Made by a program: the position numbers and the translations under genes. A stretch of DNA of 64,000 nt, from the NCBI GenBank assembly GCA_026014805.1, contig JAOZHR010000004.1:1-64000 (forward strand), read 5' to 3'. Below, piece after piece: positions 31,928-39,422 of this stretch. Numbering within the stretch: the stretch's first letter is position 1; each line of letters starts with the position of its first letter. A model generated the notes under the pieces. It had not been told where the DNA came from, made no database searches, and worked only from the letters and a program-made list of their open reading frames with translations. This DNA is from Candidatus Bathyarchaeota archaeon. Lineage in GTDB: Archaea; Thermoproteota; Bathyarchaeia; Bathyarchaeales; SOJC01.

Positions 31928-32443
31928 TTAGGGGCTTGAGGCTTCTAATAGCTCCATAAGAGACATGGGGATCGTGGCTAGCTGAGCTATTTGAACGTAT
32001 TTGTTCTCAGCCAGCTCGCCAATTGTGTCAATGCCGAAGGCTTTCTTGAGCAGCGCAGCATCGCCCTCAGATACTCCTGAGATAGCAAAGACTGGTTTCT
32101 CTCTGAGCTTCTCGAACTCAGTTGACTCAAACTCCTTGTCAAGCACCTTCGCAGAATATCTTGAAAAAGCATTTATCGCCTGGGCAAGCAAGACGTTTTT
32201 GTTCGTAGCCAAATCCCCAACGGTTTTTATTCCAAACGCATTCTTCAAGTCGGCTGCATCAGCCTCGCTGACTCCACTTATAGCAGAAACAGGAACCCCA
32301 CGCAACTCTCTCAAAGAAAGATGCTCGTAGGCTTTATCAAAATATTTAACAACAAACTCTCTAAGGCTCAATCGTTTCATCTCCGCGTCAAAGTTGTCTG
32401 GAAAGCTATTTAAATTTTCAAGAAGATGCATGTGCGCTGGCAA
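31928..32443 (-). CDS. Tandem helix-hairpin-helix-like protein, 171 aa
   Basis: Two copies of a roughly 50-residue unit: AISGVSEADAADLKNAFGIK and AISGVSEGDAALLKKAFGID, each followed by a helix. The GVSEADAxxLKxAFGI core resembles DUF4332/HhH modules that contact nucleic acids or proteins. The start is TTG 32443 or a nearby ATG at 32431. Function unknown. Confidence 0.65.
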   Translation of the reverse strand: MPAHMHLLENLNSFPDNFDAEMKRLSLREFVVKYFDKAYEHLSLRELRGVPVSAISGVSEADAADLKNAFGIKTVGDLATNKNVLLAQAINAFSRYSAKVLDKEFESTEFEKLREKPVFAISGVSEGDAALLKKAFGIDTIGELAENKYVQIAQLATIPMSLMELLEASSP

Positions 32444-32580
32444 ATTGAGTTTTCTCTCTGTTTTCCCTAGCTTTTGATCTTTGCGGCTTTTTATCCTGCA
32501 CGTCTAGACGGTACCTAGCAAGAAAATGTTAAATAGCAAGACTCAGTCCTCAACAGGAAAACCCTTAGAGACGAACAAAG

Positions 32581-33252
32581 ATGAAAATAAAGGCAGTTCT
32601 CTTTGACTTAGGAGGAACACTAGTAAAAACTTCATCCATCCCCGAAGTCATGAAAAAGATACTGGAAACTTACGACATTGAACGTTCAACAGAAGAAATT
32701 GAGCAAGCAAGAAAAATCGCTGAGGAGCATACAAATACCGAGGAGCTACCTGTTTTGGGAGACGAGTTCTGGGTAAGATGGAACGCGGAAATTTTAGAAC
32801 ATGTAGGAATCCGGAAAAATGTGCCATTCCTAGCAGAGAAGATAACGAAGTTATGGTGGCACCATGCAAATGTTGAGCTTTACCCAGACGCAGAAAAAAC
32901 GTTGAAGTTACTCAAGCAAAGCGGATTGAAAGTCGGTCTCATAACAAATGGTTTAGAAAGTGATGTTAGAGAAATATTGCCAAAAGTTGGGTTGACAGAA
33001 TTCTTTGATGTAGAAGTTGCTTCGAACACTGTTGGAAAAATGAAACCAAATAGAGAAATGTTTTTGCACGCTTTGAAGAAATTGGAGGTTCTACCTCAAG
33101 AAGCCCTTTTTATTGGCGACATGCTAGAACAAGACTACAAAGGAGCCAAGAAGAGCGGCTTAAAGGCTCTGCTAATTGACCGCAGGGGCAATATTAAAGA
33201 TGAAGATATCGAGAAAATTGAAAGCTTGACGAACCTTCTAAAGTATATTTAA
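32581..33252 (+). CDS. HAD-superfamily hydrolase
   Basis: A 223-residue HAD-IA type protein: LFDLGGTLV carries the nucleophile Asp, LITNGLESD motif II, KMKPNREMFLHALKKL motif III Lys and FIGDMLEQDYKGAKKSG motif IV. The usual DxDGT is DLGGT, so the second (acid/base) Asp is Gly, a variant that usually favours dehalogenase- or phosphonatase-like or unusual phosphatase chemistry. Substrate unknown. Confidence 0.88.
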   Translation: MKIKAVLFDLGGTLVKTSSIPEVMKKILETYDIERSTEEIEQARKIAEEHTNTEELPVLGDEFWVRWNAEILEHVGIRKNVPFLAEKITKLWWHHANVELYPDAEKTLKLLKQSGLKVGLITNGLESDVREILPKVGLTEFFDVEVASNTVGKMKPNREMFLHALKKLEVLPQEALFIGDMLEQDYKGAKKSGLKALLIDRRGNIKDEDIEKIESLTNLLKYI

Positions 33253-33304
33253 GACATTTTCTGCTCTGCAGTTTTCATATTCCTAAACGAAAAACCTATT
33301 TTCA

Positions 33305-33769
33305 ATGCTGAACTTCAATCGACAGCATGTTTTTCAATGCGAATGCACCTTATGCGGCAGAGTGTTATCTCTTTATTCCTTAAGGAGCTGCCCAAGATGT
33401 AAGAAGCTTTACTGCCGAAGCTGTATGACTACGGATTTGTGGAGCGAACAACGAGACTTCATATACCTGAATTGTGCGAGGAGAATAATTGCCCCTCGGC
33501 GCAGCGGTTCAAAATACAGTTCTCTGAGAGAGTATTTGTGGAGACGAGGGAAATTCACAAGCTTGGCCACGTTGACCTTCTCTAGAATCGAAGGAATAAT
33601 AAAAAACGACTTGCCTTTCGGTGCTTTGAGAAGCGAAGACTGGTGGAATAACGACGACACAACCAGTCAAGGCTACGCATGGACGAATTCAGGCTGGAAA
33701 GTTCAAAGCGTAGACTTGAAAGAACGAACCGTGACCTTCAAAAAAATGGTAAAAGAAGGAATAGCGTAG
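33305..33769 (+). CDS. Zinc-finger plus DUF7662-like protein
   Basis: A 154-residue protein. Residues 12-40 hold CECTLC, CPRCKKLYCRSC, a double zinc site; residues about 70-150 match the DUF7662 pattern (YSSLREYLWRRG, ALRSEDWWNN, AWTNSGWKVQSVDL, VTF). DUF7662 is found near restriction-type or nucleic-acid-related genes, but its role is unproven. The gene ends at TAG 33767-33769, after which the same frame stays open for 78 codons (see next entry). Confidence 0.7.
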   Translation: MLNFNRQHVFQCECTLCGRVLSLYSLRSCPRCKKLYCRSCMTTDLWSEQRDFIYLNCARRIIAPRRSGSKYSSLREYLWRRGKFTSLATLTFSRIEGIIKNDLPFGALRSEDWWNNDDTTSQGYAWTNSGWKVQSVDLKERTVTFKKMVKEGIA

Positions 33770-34006
33770 ATACCTAGAAGAAAACGTAGAAAAGGAAAAA
33801 CAGCAAAGAAACCTTTCACACCAGTTCCTATTAGACATCGGAGAATTCGAAAGCCCTCGAAGACGCGAATCGCGAAAGTCTTGGCAAGAGCTAAAAACGT
33901 GGAGCGAAGAAAAATGGCGCCACAATACAGAATTAAGCTCAAGCCAAAATCCGCTTATGAAAAGAGACTATATAAGCAAGAAGCCAAACCAACTCCTTAC
34001 GACTGA
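33770..34006 (+). other. Open Lys/Arg-rich frame in phase with preceding gene after TAG
   Basis: Directly after the TAG of the zinc-finger/DUF7662 gene the same frame reads 78 residues, from IPRRKRRKGKTAKK through IRHRRIRKPSKTRIAK to KQEAKPTPYD and TGA. No ATG/GTG/TTG with a ribosome site precedes it. It may be a readthrough extension giving a basic nucleic-acid-binding tail, a separate gene with an odd start, or chance in an A-rich strand. Confidence 0.35.
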
Positions 34007-34090
34007 GCTCAACAAAACAACGACTTTACTTAATAAGGAGAAGCAAAAGTTAAAAAGCTAGACACGAGAACTATATCGAGTCGTCATAAT

Positions 34091-34387
34091 ATGTTAAGAA
34101 GGCTTGTCCTAGACGTTTTGAAGCCACATAAGCCAACCGTTGTTGAACTTTCTCTAGCACTAAGTAGCATAGAAGGCATAGAAGGCGTAAACGTAATTAC
34201 TTACGAGATAGACCAGGAAGTGGAAAACGTAAAGATTATAGTTGCGGGAAAAAGCATAAACTTCGAAAGCATCAAGGGAAAACTAGAGGAATTGGGTGCT
34301 ACCATTCATTCTGTTGATGAAGTTGCGGCTGGAAAAAGGATTGTTGAGGAAGTGAGGACCCCTCAGGATAGATATGCCCGAATTTAA
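34091..34387 (+). CDS. DUF211 family protein
   Basis: A 98-residue archaeal DUF211 protein: LRRLVLDVLKPHKPTVVELS, IEGVNVITYEIDQEVENVK and GATIHSVDEVAAGKR. Members are ferredoxin-like alpha/beta folds that form higher oligomers and may bind metal; function unproven. Single-gene unit. Confidence 0.9.
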   Translation: MLRRLVLDVLKPHKPTVVELSLALSSIEGIEGVNVITYEIDQEVENVKIIVAGKSINFESIKGKLEELGATIHSVDEVAAGKRIVEEVRTPQDRYARI

Positions 34388-34482
34388 GATGGGTTAGAAC
34401 CATTGCTTACGACCTCTTTTCAATGTTTAAAACGTTAAAATATCTAAGGAGCAATAAGCACTGATAAAAGCGGGAATAACTC

Positions 34483-35925
34483 ATGCCAACTGGAAAACGT
34501 GAAAAACGAAACAAACAATTCGGCGAATGGTTCCGCCAAGTACTGATAAATGCAGAAATACTTGATTACCGCTATCCAATCAAAGGTTGCGGCGTCTGGC
34601 TCCCATACGGATACAAAATACGCAGATTAGTCACTCAATTGCTGCGGGATTTGCACGACGCCACTGGACACGAGGAAGTTCAATTCCCAATCATGGTCAC
34701 CGAGACCGATCTCCGCAAAGAAGCCGCCCATATCAAAGACTTTGAAAACGAGGTGTTCTGGATAACCCACGGCGGTCTAAAACCCCTAGAGATCAAATAT
34801 GCACTAAGGCCAACCAGCGAAACAGCAATCTACCCCATGCTCAAACTCTGGATACGAAGCCACGCCGACCTGCCAAAAAGGCTATACCAAATCGGCAGTG
34901 TGTTCCGCTACGAAACAAAAACTACAAGACCCATCATCAGAGTCCGTGAACTCTCTACATTCAAGGAAGCTCATACAAGCCACGCCACCCTCGAAGATGC
35001 AGAAATCCAAATTAAGGAAGCCATTCAAATCTACAAAAACTTCTTCGATGCCTGCGGTGTCCCTTATGTAATCAGTCGCCGCCCAGACTGGGATAAATTC
35101 CCTGGTGCTCTCTATTCAATCTCTTTCGACGTCATTATGCCTGATGGACGCACCTTACAATCAGGTACGGTTCACAATCTAGGCCAAAACTTCTCCAAGA
35201 CATTTGATATCCAATACGAAACCATAGACGGCGAACACCAATACATTTGGCAAACTTGCTATGGCATAAGTGAACGAGGAATCGGTGCGCTAATCAGCGT
35301 ACACGGCGACGACAATGGCATCGGATTAATACCCTGCCTCGCTCCTATCCAAGTCATAATCATCCCGATACCGCATAAAGAAAACCCACAATCAATTGCA
35401 GAAGTATGTAAGAAAGTTGCAGAAAAACTGGAAAACATGGGCTTTAGAACTGAAATTGACCAGAGAGAAGACCTAACTCCAGGCGCCAAATTCTTCTACT
35501 GGGAACTCCGCGGCGTCCCAATTCGTATAGAGATCGGTCCAAAAGACGTTAAGAAGGAACAAGTTGTTTTCGTACGTCGCGACACCTTCAAGAAAGAAGC
35601 TTGCAGGATCAGCGACTTATCATCCCGATTACGTCAGCTAATGGATCAGATGTCAATCGAAATGCGGGAGAGGGCTTGGGAATGGATGAGAAAGCGAATA
35701 TACAGAGTCGACAGTCTAGAAAAGGCAGACGAACTGTTAAAGAAAAGGGCTGGAATCTTAGAACTCCTGTGGTGTGGGGATGCGGGGTGTGGTCATGAAA
35801 TTGAAGAACTTGTGAGCGCCAAGCTATTAGGAACGCCAGTTGACTTTGAAGAAAAAATTGAAGGCAAATGTGTTGTTTGCGGCAAAAAAGCGTCAAGCTT
35901 CGTGAGGGCAGCAATCGCCTACTAG
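34483..35925 (+). CDS. proS: Prolyl-tRNA synthetase (archaeal/eukaryotic type)
   Basis: A 480-residue class II synthetase. Motif 2 region FRYETKTTRPIIRVRELSTFKEAHT, motif 3 GISERGIGALISVHGDDNG, anticodon-binding domain (about 285-390) and the archaeal-type C-terminal zinc domain (CGDAGCGHEIE...CVVCGKKA). It lacks the bacterial editing insertion. Charges tRNA-Pro. Ends seven bases from a convergent DUF1805 gene. Confidence 0.96.
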   Translation: MPTGKREKRNKQFGEWFRQVLINAEILDYRYPIKGCGVWLPYGYKIRRLVTQLLRDLHDATGHEEVQFPIMVTETDLRKEAAHIKDFENEVFWITHGGLKPLEIKYALRPTSETAIYPMLKLWIRSHADLPKRLYQIGSVFRYETKTTRPIIRVRELSTFKEAHTSHATLEDAEIQIKEAIQIYKNFFDACGVPYVISRRPDWDKFPGALYSISFDVIMPDGRTLQSGTVHNLGQNFSKTFDIQYETIDGEHQYIWQTCYGISERGIGALISVHGDDNGIGLIPCLAPIQVIIIPIPHKENPQSIAEVCKKVAEKLENMGFRTEIDQREDLTPGAKFFYWELRGVPIRIEIGPKDVKKEQVVFVRRDTFKKEACRISDLSSRLRQLMDQMSIEMRERAWEWMRKRIYRVDSLEKADELLKKRAGILELLWCGDAGCGHEIEELVSAKLLGTPVDFEEKIEGKCVVCGKKASSFVRAAIAY

Positions 35926-35932
35926 AATCAAA

Positions 35933-36226
35933 CTAGAACAACAGTTTTACAGCCTCGCGCCCTTTCATTCCTTGCCTTATCCCCCTCATTTCAGCTTCAG
36001 AGGTAACCGCTCTAATTTCGGCATCAAGCATGTCATCAAATGTTTTAACACCGCTAACCATCGCCGCTGTCACACCAAGTCTTTCAGCCACATCCACATT
36101 CAAGAATCCACACATAACAAACCCTTTTTCCCCAATAACTGCAACAAGAGGAGGAGAATCCGGCAAATCCACTTTCAAACCCAACGCAGTTTTCCCGTCA
36201 ACTTTCAACTGACCAACTCTAATCAT
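35933..36226 (-). CDS. DUF1805 family protein
   Basis: A 97-residue protein with LGLKVDLPDSPPLVAVIGEKGFVMCG, NVDVAERLG and MVSGVKTFDDMLDA, the DUF1805 signature. Start ATG 36226 follows AGGTG. Function unknown; small alpha/beta protein in archaea and some bacteria. Confidence 0.88.
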   Translation of the reverse strand: MIRVGQLKVDGKTALGLKVDLPDSPPLVAVIGEKGFVMCGFLNVDVAERLGVTAAMVSGVKTFDDMLDAEIRAVTSEAEMRGIRQGMKGREAVKLLF

Positions 36227-36280
36227 ATAAGAGCACCTTGTTCCTTATTTTTGGGAACCACTTTTTAAATAAAGATTGCT

Positions 36281-36317
36281 GCAGTGGAGATGTCTCCCGC
36301 AACTTCCCATTTTTTCT
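36281..36317 (+). repeat. Direct repeat (hairpin plus T-run), left copy
   Basis: GCAGTGGAGATGTCTCCCGC followed by AACTTCCCATTTTTTCT. GGAGA-TG-TCTCC can form a hairpin and the T-run could terminate transcription. The same unit recurs at 37111-37149; together they bracket the dockerin-tail gene and its promoter. Confidence 0.8.
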
Positions 36318-36349
36318 GTTTTGCATTCATCGAAATAGAACTTTCTTTC

Positions 36350-36394
36350 AGAAATTATAATAGCTTCCAAGATATATTATTCTTGGGGGCAAAA
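36350..36394 (+). promoter_or_regulatory. Shared promoter/leader of dockerin-type secreted genes, copy 3
   Basis: AAATTATAATAGCTTCCAAG, ATATATTATTCTTGGGGGCA and AAA lead into the GTG start. Same TATA-spacer-ribosome-site layout as the copies at 11312 and 15045. Confidence 0.6.
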
Positions 36395-37084
36395 GTGAAG
36401 AGATTAGCTTCTTCTTCAATTATTTTAATCTTGCTAGTAAGCATGTTTGGTTTAACGTTTAACATTCAACCATCTAAAGCAGAAGACAATCTTTTGCTAG
36501 AAATGGAAGTCAGTAAGACACTCATAACCATTGGAGAAGAGATTGACATCACGCTTACAGTGACAAATGTTGGAAATACAACCGTCACGAAAACTCTTCC
36601 CCAACCACCAGTATTTAACGTATGTTACTTCACATCTGAAGGTTTTTTCTCTTGGACAGATGGTAAAGTTTTTCCTCAAGTGATAGTTGAAATCACTTTG
36701 GAGCCAGGGGAGAGCTATACTGAAACACTGCATTGGGATCTCTATCAGTTTCATTATGCAGATGGAAAATTCTATCCGCCAAGACCTGGAACTTATGATT
36801 TAGCTGGTTATTGTTGTTTAATGGATGTAGATATCTGGGATTTGTTAGAACCAGAAGTTTATGTTGAAGTTACAATTGTTGGTGATTGGTGGAATCTTGC
36901 AGATGTTAACTTTGACTTTATAGTTGACATCTACGATGTGGTACTGGCTGCTGGAGCTTATGGATCTGCACCTTTAGATCCTAATTGGAACCCACACTTT
37001 GACATAGCTGAACCTTATGGAGTCATAGACATCTACGACATAGTAATGATCTGTTCAAGCTACGGAGAAGAATACTTACCATAA
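36395..37084 (+). CDS. Secreted beta-sandwich protein with dockerin-like tail
   Basis: A 229-residue protein, GTG start at 36395 right after GGGGG. Signal peptide (1-25), then a beta-sandwich domain (about 30-165; LEMEVSKTLITIGEEIDITL, VTNVGN) like the CARDB/intracellular-proteinase-inhibitor fold that binds partners or carries surface domains, then the dockerin-like pair DIYDVVLAAGAYG and DIYDIVMICSSYGEEY. The tail is about the same as those of the two large secreted proteins upstream. The gene and its promoter lie between 37-39-base direct repeats, suggesting cassette-like acquisition. Confidence 0.8.
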   Translation: MKRLASSSIILILLVSMFGLTFNIQPSKAEDNLLLEMEVSKTLITIGEEIDITLTVTNVGNTTVTKTLPQPPVFNVCYFTSEGFFSWTDGKVFPQVIVEITLEPGESYTETLHWDLYQFHYADGKFYPPRPGTYDLAGYCCLMDVDIWDLLEPEVYVEVTIVGDWWNLADVNFDFIVDIYDVVLAAGAYGSAPLDPNWNPHFDIAEPYGVIDIYDIVMICSSYGEEYLP

Positions 37085-37110
37085 TTCAGCAGATTGGGAT
37101 TCTTCCATAA

Positions 37111-37149
37111 GCAGTGGAGATGTCTCCCGCAAAACTCCCATTTTTTTCT
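37111..37149 (+). repeat. Direct repeat (hairpin plus T-run), right copy
   Basis: GCAGTGGAGATGTCTCCCGC, then AAAACTCCCATTTTTTTCT. The first 20 bases are identical to the left copy at 36281. It lies 26 bases after the dockerin-tail gene and could act as its terminator. Confidence 0.8.
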
Positions 37150-37216
37150 TTGCCACGTATATGGGTGTTATTCGGAAATAACACTCTGTTGTATCTAATC
37201 AACCCCTTAGAGCATT

Positions 37217-37453
37217 TCAAGGAGTCCAATCAAAAATGAATCTATTCATATTAACCGCCTTTAACGTAAGGACAATGATGCAATCATTCTGGATTTTCAA
37301 GTAAATTTTATCTCCTGTTTTAATTGAGAGTTTCTCTCTTGCTCCTTTGGGTAGGTAGATTCTTCCTCTGCTGTCAACTTTGCTTTTAAAGAAAGATTCC
37401 AACATCTCAAGAGCTTTCAAATCTTTTCCCACTCGACGTGTGAGTTCCCACAA
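37217..37453 (-). CDS. AbrB/SpoVT-type DNA-binding protein
   Basis: A 78-residue protein with the swapped-hairpin signature SKVDSRGRIYLPKGAREKLS, IKTGDKIYLKI. Such proteins are transition-state regulators or antitoxins. It is divergent from the RHH-proteasome alpha fusion, separated by about 55 bases that must hold both promoters, so it may control that gene. No toxin gene is evident. Confidence 0.82.
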   Translation of the reverse strand: MWELTRRVGKDLKALEMLESFFKSKVDSRGRIYLPKGAREKLSIKTGDKIYLKIQNDCIIVLTLKAVNMNRFIFDWTP

Positions 37454-37507
37454 AGATTTATCTTATGGTAAGAAATAAATGTATCCGTATAAATGGAGGT
37501 TTGATGT

Positions 37508-38332
37508 ATACCTGAAGTAAGAATAGTGGTTCCAAGCGAGCTCGACAGAGCCTTAGATGGACTAGTCAAAGCAGGATTTGCTGGCAACAAAGCGGAGCTA
37601 GCAAGAATAGCACTCATTCACCTCATGTCGACCTTACCTAGGCAAATGTCTCATGGCTATGATTTAGAAACTGCCTTTTCTCCAGATGGGCGTCTATTTC
37701 AGCTAGAATATGCTACTGAATGTACACATAGAGGCGGCACAATCGCTGGAGTTTGCTGTTCCGAAGGAGTAGTATTAGCAAAGAAGTTGATTATGACCCC
37801 ATTGATGGTAACTCCAAATCCATTCCTGAAAGTCTTCAAGATAAACAACACCATAGGCATGGTCTTCTGCGGTTTGCTCCCAGATGGATATCTCATTGTA
37901 GACGAAGCTTTAAGACAAATGAGAGTCATGAACGGCTTAGACATTGAAGGACTGGCTGGAAAACTCTTTCTCTTCACACACCCCTTCACGCAGAGAAAAG
38001 ACGTTAGACCGCTAGGAACATCCTTTATCCTCGGAGGTTTAGACGCTGAAGGAAAGCCAAGATTGTTTCTGCTGACAAGCTACGGATATGCTGTGGAATA
38101 TAGAGCGTGTGCTGATGGTATGGGCAGAGAAGCTTCAAAAAGCATTTTGGAAGAAGAATACAGAGCTGATCTCAATTTAGAAGAAGCTAGAGCATTGGCA
38201 GTTAAAGCAGTCTTAAGGAAGAAGGCAAGAGCTGAAAATGTATTGGTGACCTCAATTGATGCAAAAACCAAGAACTTCACAGATGCAACAGTAGATGAAA
38301 GGAAGAGACTGCTGGGCAGAATATTCCCGTGA
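37508..38332 (+). CDS. Ribbon-helix-helix / proteasome alpha-subunit fusion
   Basis: About 274 residues. Residues 1-47 match a ribbon-helix-helix DNA-binding domain (PEVRIVVPSELDRALDGLVK, NKAELARIALIHLM). From residue 54 a 20S alpha subunit follows: GYDLETAFSPDGRLFQLEYA, GMVFCGLLPDGYLIVDEALR, GRPLGTSFILGG-type core and REASKSILEEEYR. Gate motif YDR is YDL. The RHH strand begins before the first GTG (37526); the perfectly placed GGAGG (37495-37499) is eight bases from ATA 37508, so ATA initiation is proposed. An internal ATG at 37646 could give a separate normal-length alpha subunit. Whether it assembles with PsmB is unknown. Confidence 0.8.
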   Translation: MPEVRIVVPSELDRALDGLVKAGFAGNKAELARIALIHLMSTLPRQMSHGYDLETAFSPDGRLFQLEYATECTHRGGTIAGVCCSEGVVLAKKLIMTPLMVTPNPFLKVFKINNTIGMVFCGLLPDGYLIVDEALRQMRVMNGLDIEGLAGKLFLFTHPFTQRKDVRPLGTSFILGGLDAEGKPRLFLLTSYGYAVEYRACADGMGREASKSILEEEYRADLNLEEARALAVKAVLRKKARAENVLVTSIDAKTKNFTDATVDERKRLLGRIFP

Positions 38333-38385
38333 TCAACCTGTCTATAAATAAAGATTGCTACCATAAACACTCTTCGTGAAGCAAA

Positions 38386-38988
38386 ATGCTAACGCGCTTA
38401 AAGAAACGAGTTCAATCCCTGCTCGCAACAACGGCAAAACTACTACATAATCTAGGTGTGACGCCGAACCAAATCAGTGCAATGGGAATTTTGTTGGCTT
38501 TTCTATCCGGTTGTTCTTACTGGGCGTGGCAGCATAATCGTCTTCTCCTCATAGTTGCACCAATTCTTTTACTACTATCTGGACTCTGCGACGCTCTGGA
38601 CGGAGTTGTCGCAAGACTTCACGGTGAAACCACGGCTTTCGGCGGCTTTTTAGATTCTTTGCTCGACCGCTACGCCGATTCATTTATTCTCGTCGCAATG
38701 ATAATCAGCGGTCTATGTGAAGTTTCTTGGGGTTCCATTGCGCTTGTCGGCTCTTTACTGGTAAGCTATGTTCGCGCAAGGGCAGAGGCTGCTGGAGTCA
38801 AAATGGAGACCGTTGGTTTAACGGAGCGCGCTGAACGAATACTTGTATTGACACTGGCTAGTTTCGCTGCTTTCTTCTGGCTGGGCGCACTTTATTGGAG
38901 CGTAGGAGTCCTTGCGGTGTTAACAAATCTTACCGTGCTTCAACGCACAATCTACTTTTACAATAAATCCAAGCAAAAAGAAAGTTAG
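38386..38988 (+). CDS. CDP-alcohol phosphatidyltransferase (archaeal lipid synthase)
   Basis: A 200-residue membrane enzyme with about six helices. The catalytic CDP-alcohol motif reads DALDGVVARLHGETTAFGGFLDSLLDRYAD (split: DALDGVVAR then GGFLDSLLDRYAD), carrying the D-x2-DG-x2-AR-x8-G-x3-D-x3-D pattern. Likely makes archaetidylinositol phosphate or a related polar lipid. TATAAATA at 38341-38348 is its promoter. The stop overlaps the convergent rps26e gene by four bases. Confidence 0.88.
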   Translation: MLTRLKKRVQSLLATTAKLLHNLGVTPNQISAMGILLAFLSGCSYWAWQHNRLLLIVAPILLLLSGLCDALDGVVARLHGETTAFGGFLDSLLDRYADSFILVAMIISGLCEVSWGSIALVGSLLVSYVRARAEAAGVKMETVGLTERAERILVLTLASFAAFFWLGALYWSVGVLAVLTNLTVLQRTIYFYNKSKQKES

Positions 38989-39305
38989 TATCTCTTCCGG
39001 CGGCGTTGTCTTCGCTCGTTTTTCGAACGCACTTTCACCACGCCGTGATGCACAGCACATGAGACACAGTAATACTTCGTCTCCACAGGCGCAGCGATGT
39101 AGGTGCCTTTTTGCCGTAATTCCTTAGCTAAAGCGTAATCCACTACTGAAACTCTTCGCGAAACACGCTTAGCCTTGTCACGGGGCACAAGCTCACCGCA
39201 GCTACTGCACTGCACTAACGAGCTTTTTCCTTTACTGCCTTTTGACCTTCCACGGCTTTTCCGCTTAACTGGCAAACGTTCCACGTCCTTTTTGCGGGTA
39301 GTCAA
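38985..39305 (-). CDS. rps26e: Ribosomal protein S26e
   Basis: A 106-residue basic protein with KSRGRSKGSKGKSSLVQCSS, CGELVPRDKAKR and KYYCVSCAVHHGVVKVRS: the S26e zinc ribbon (CSSC...CVSC) and core. S26e is known from TACK/Asgard archaea and eukaryotes and absent from most euryarchaea, which supports the placement of this genome. TTG start at 39305. Confidence 0.92.
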   Translation of the reverse strand: MTTRKKDVERLPVKRKSRGRSKGSKGKSSLVQCSSCGELVPRDKAKRVSRRVSVVDYALAKELRQKGTYIAAPVETKYYCVSCAVHHGVVKVRSKNERRQRRRKRY

Positions 39306-39422
39306 TTGTAGAGGAGACTTATATACTATGCTTGATGCCTTAGCGGGTACAGAAGCCCTTTCAAATAATTAGTATCCTGTTAAGATCTGCAAATATTAAG
39401 TTTGATATACTGAGGGCAGTAT

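Noticed and set aside
6258-33769. Genome-wide recoding of TAG (pyrrolysine) to explain in-frame amber codons
   Set aside because: Many intact genes here end in TAG (nrdD, nadM, proS, PfkB kinase, class I aminotransferase and others) and one interrupted gene has TAA, so general recoding does not fit.
36266-38356. AAATAAAGATTGCT present at 36267 and 38344 as possible element ends
   Set aside because: Both lie exactly at TATA boxes of forward genes, so shared promoter sequence explains them better than an insertion.
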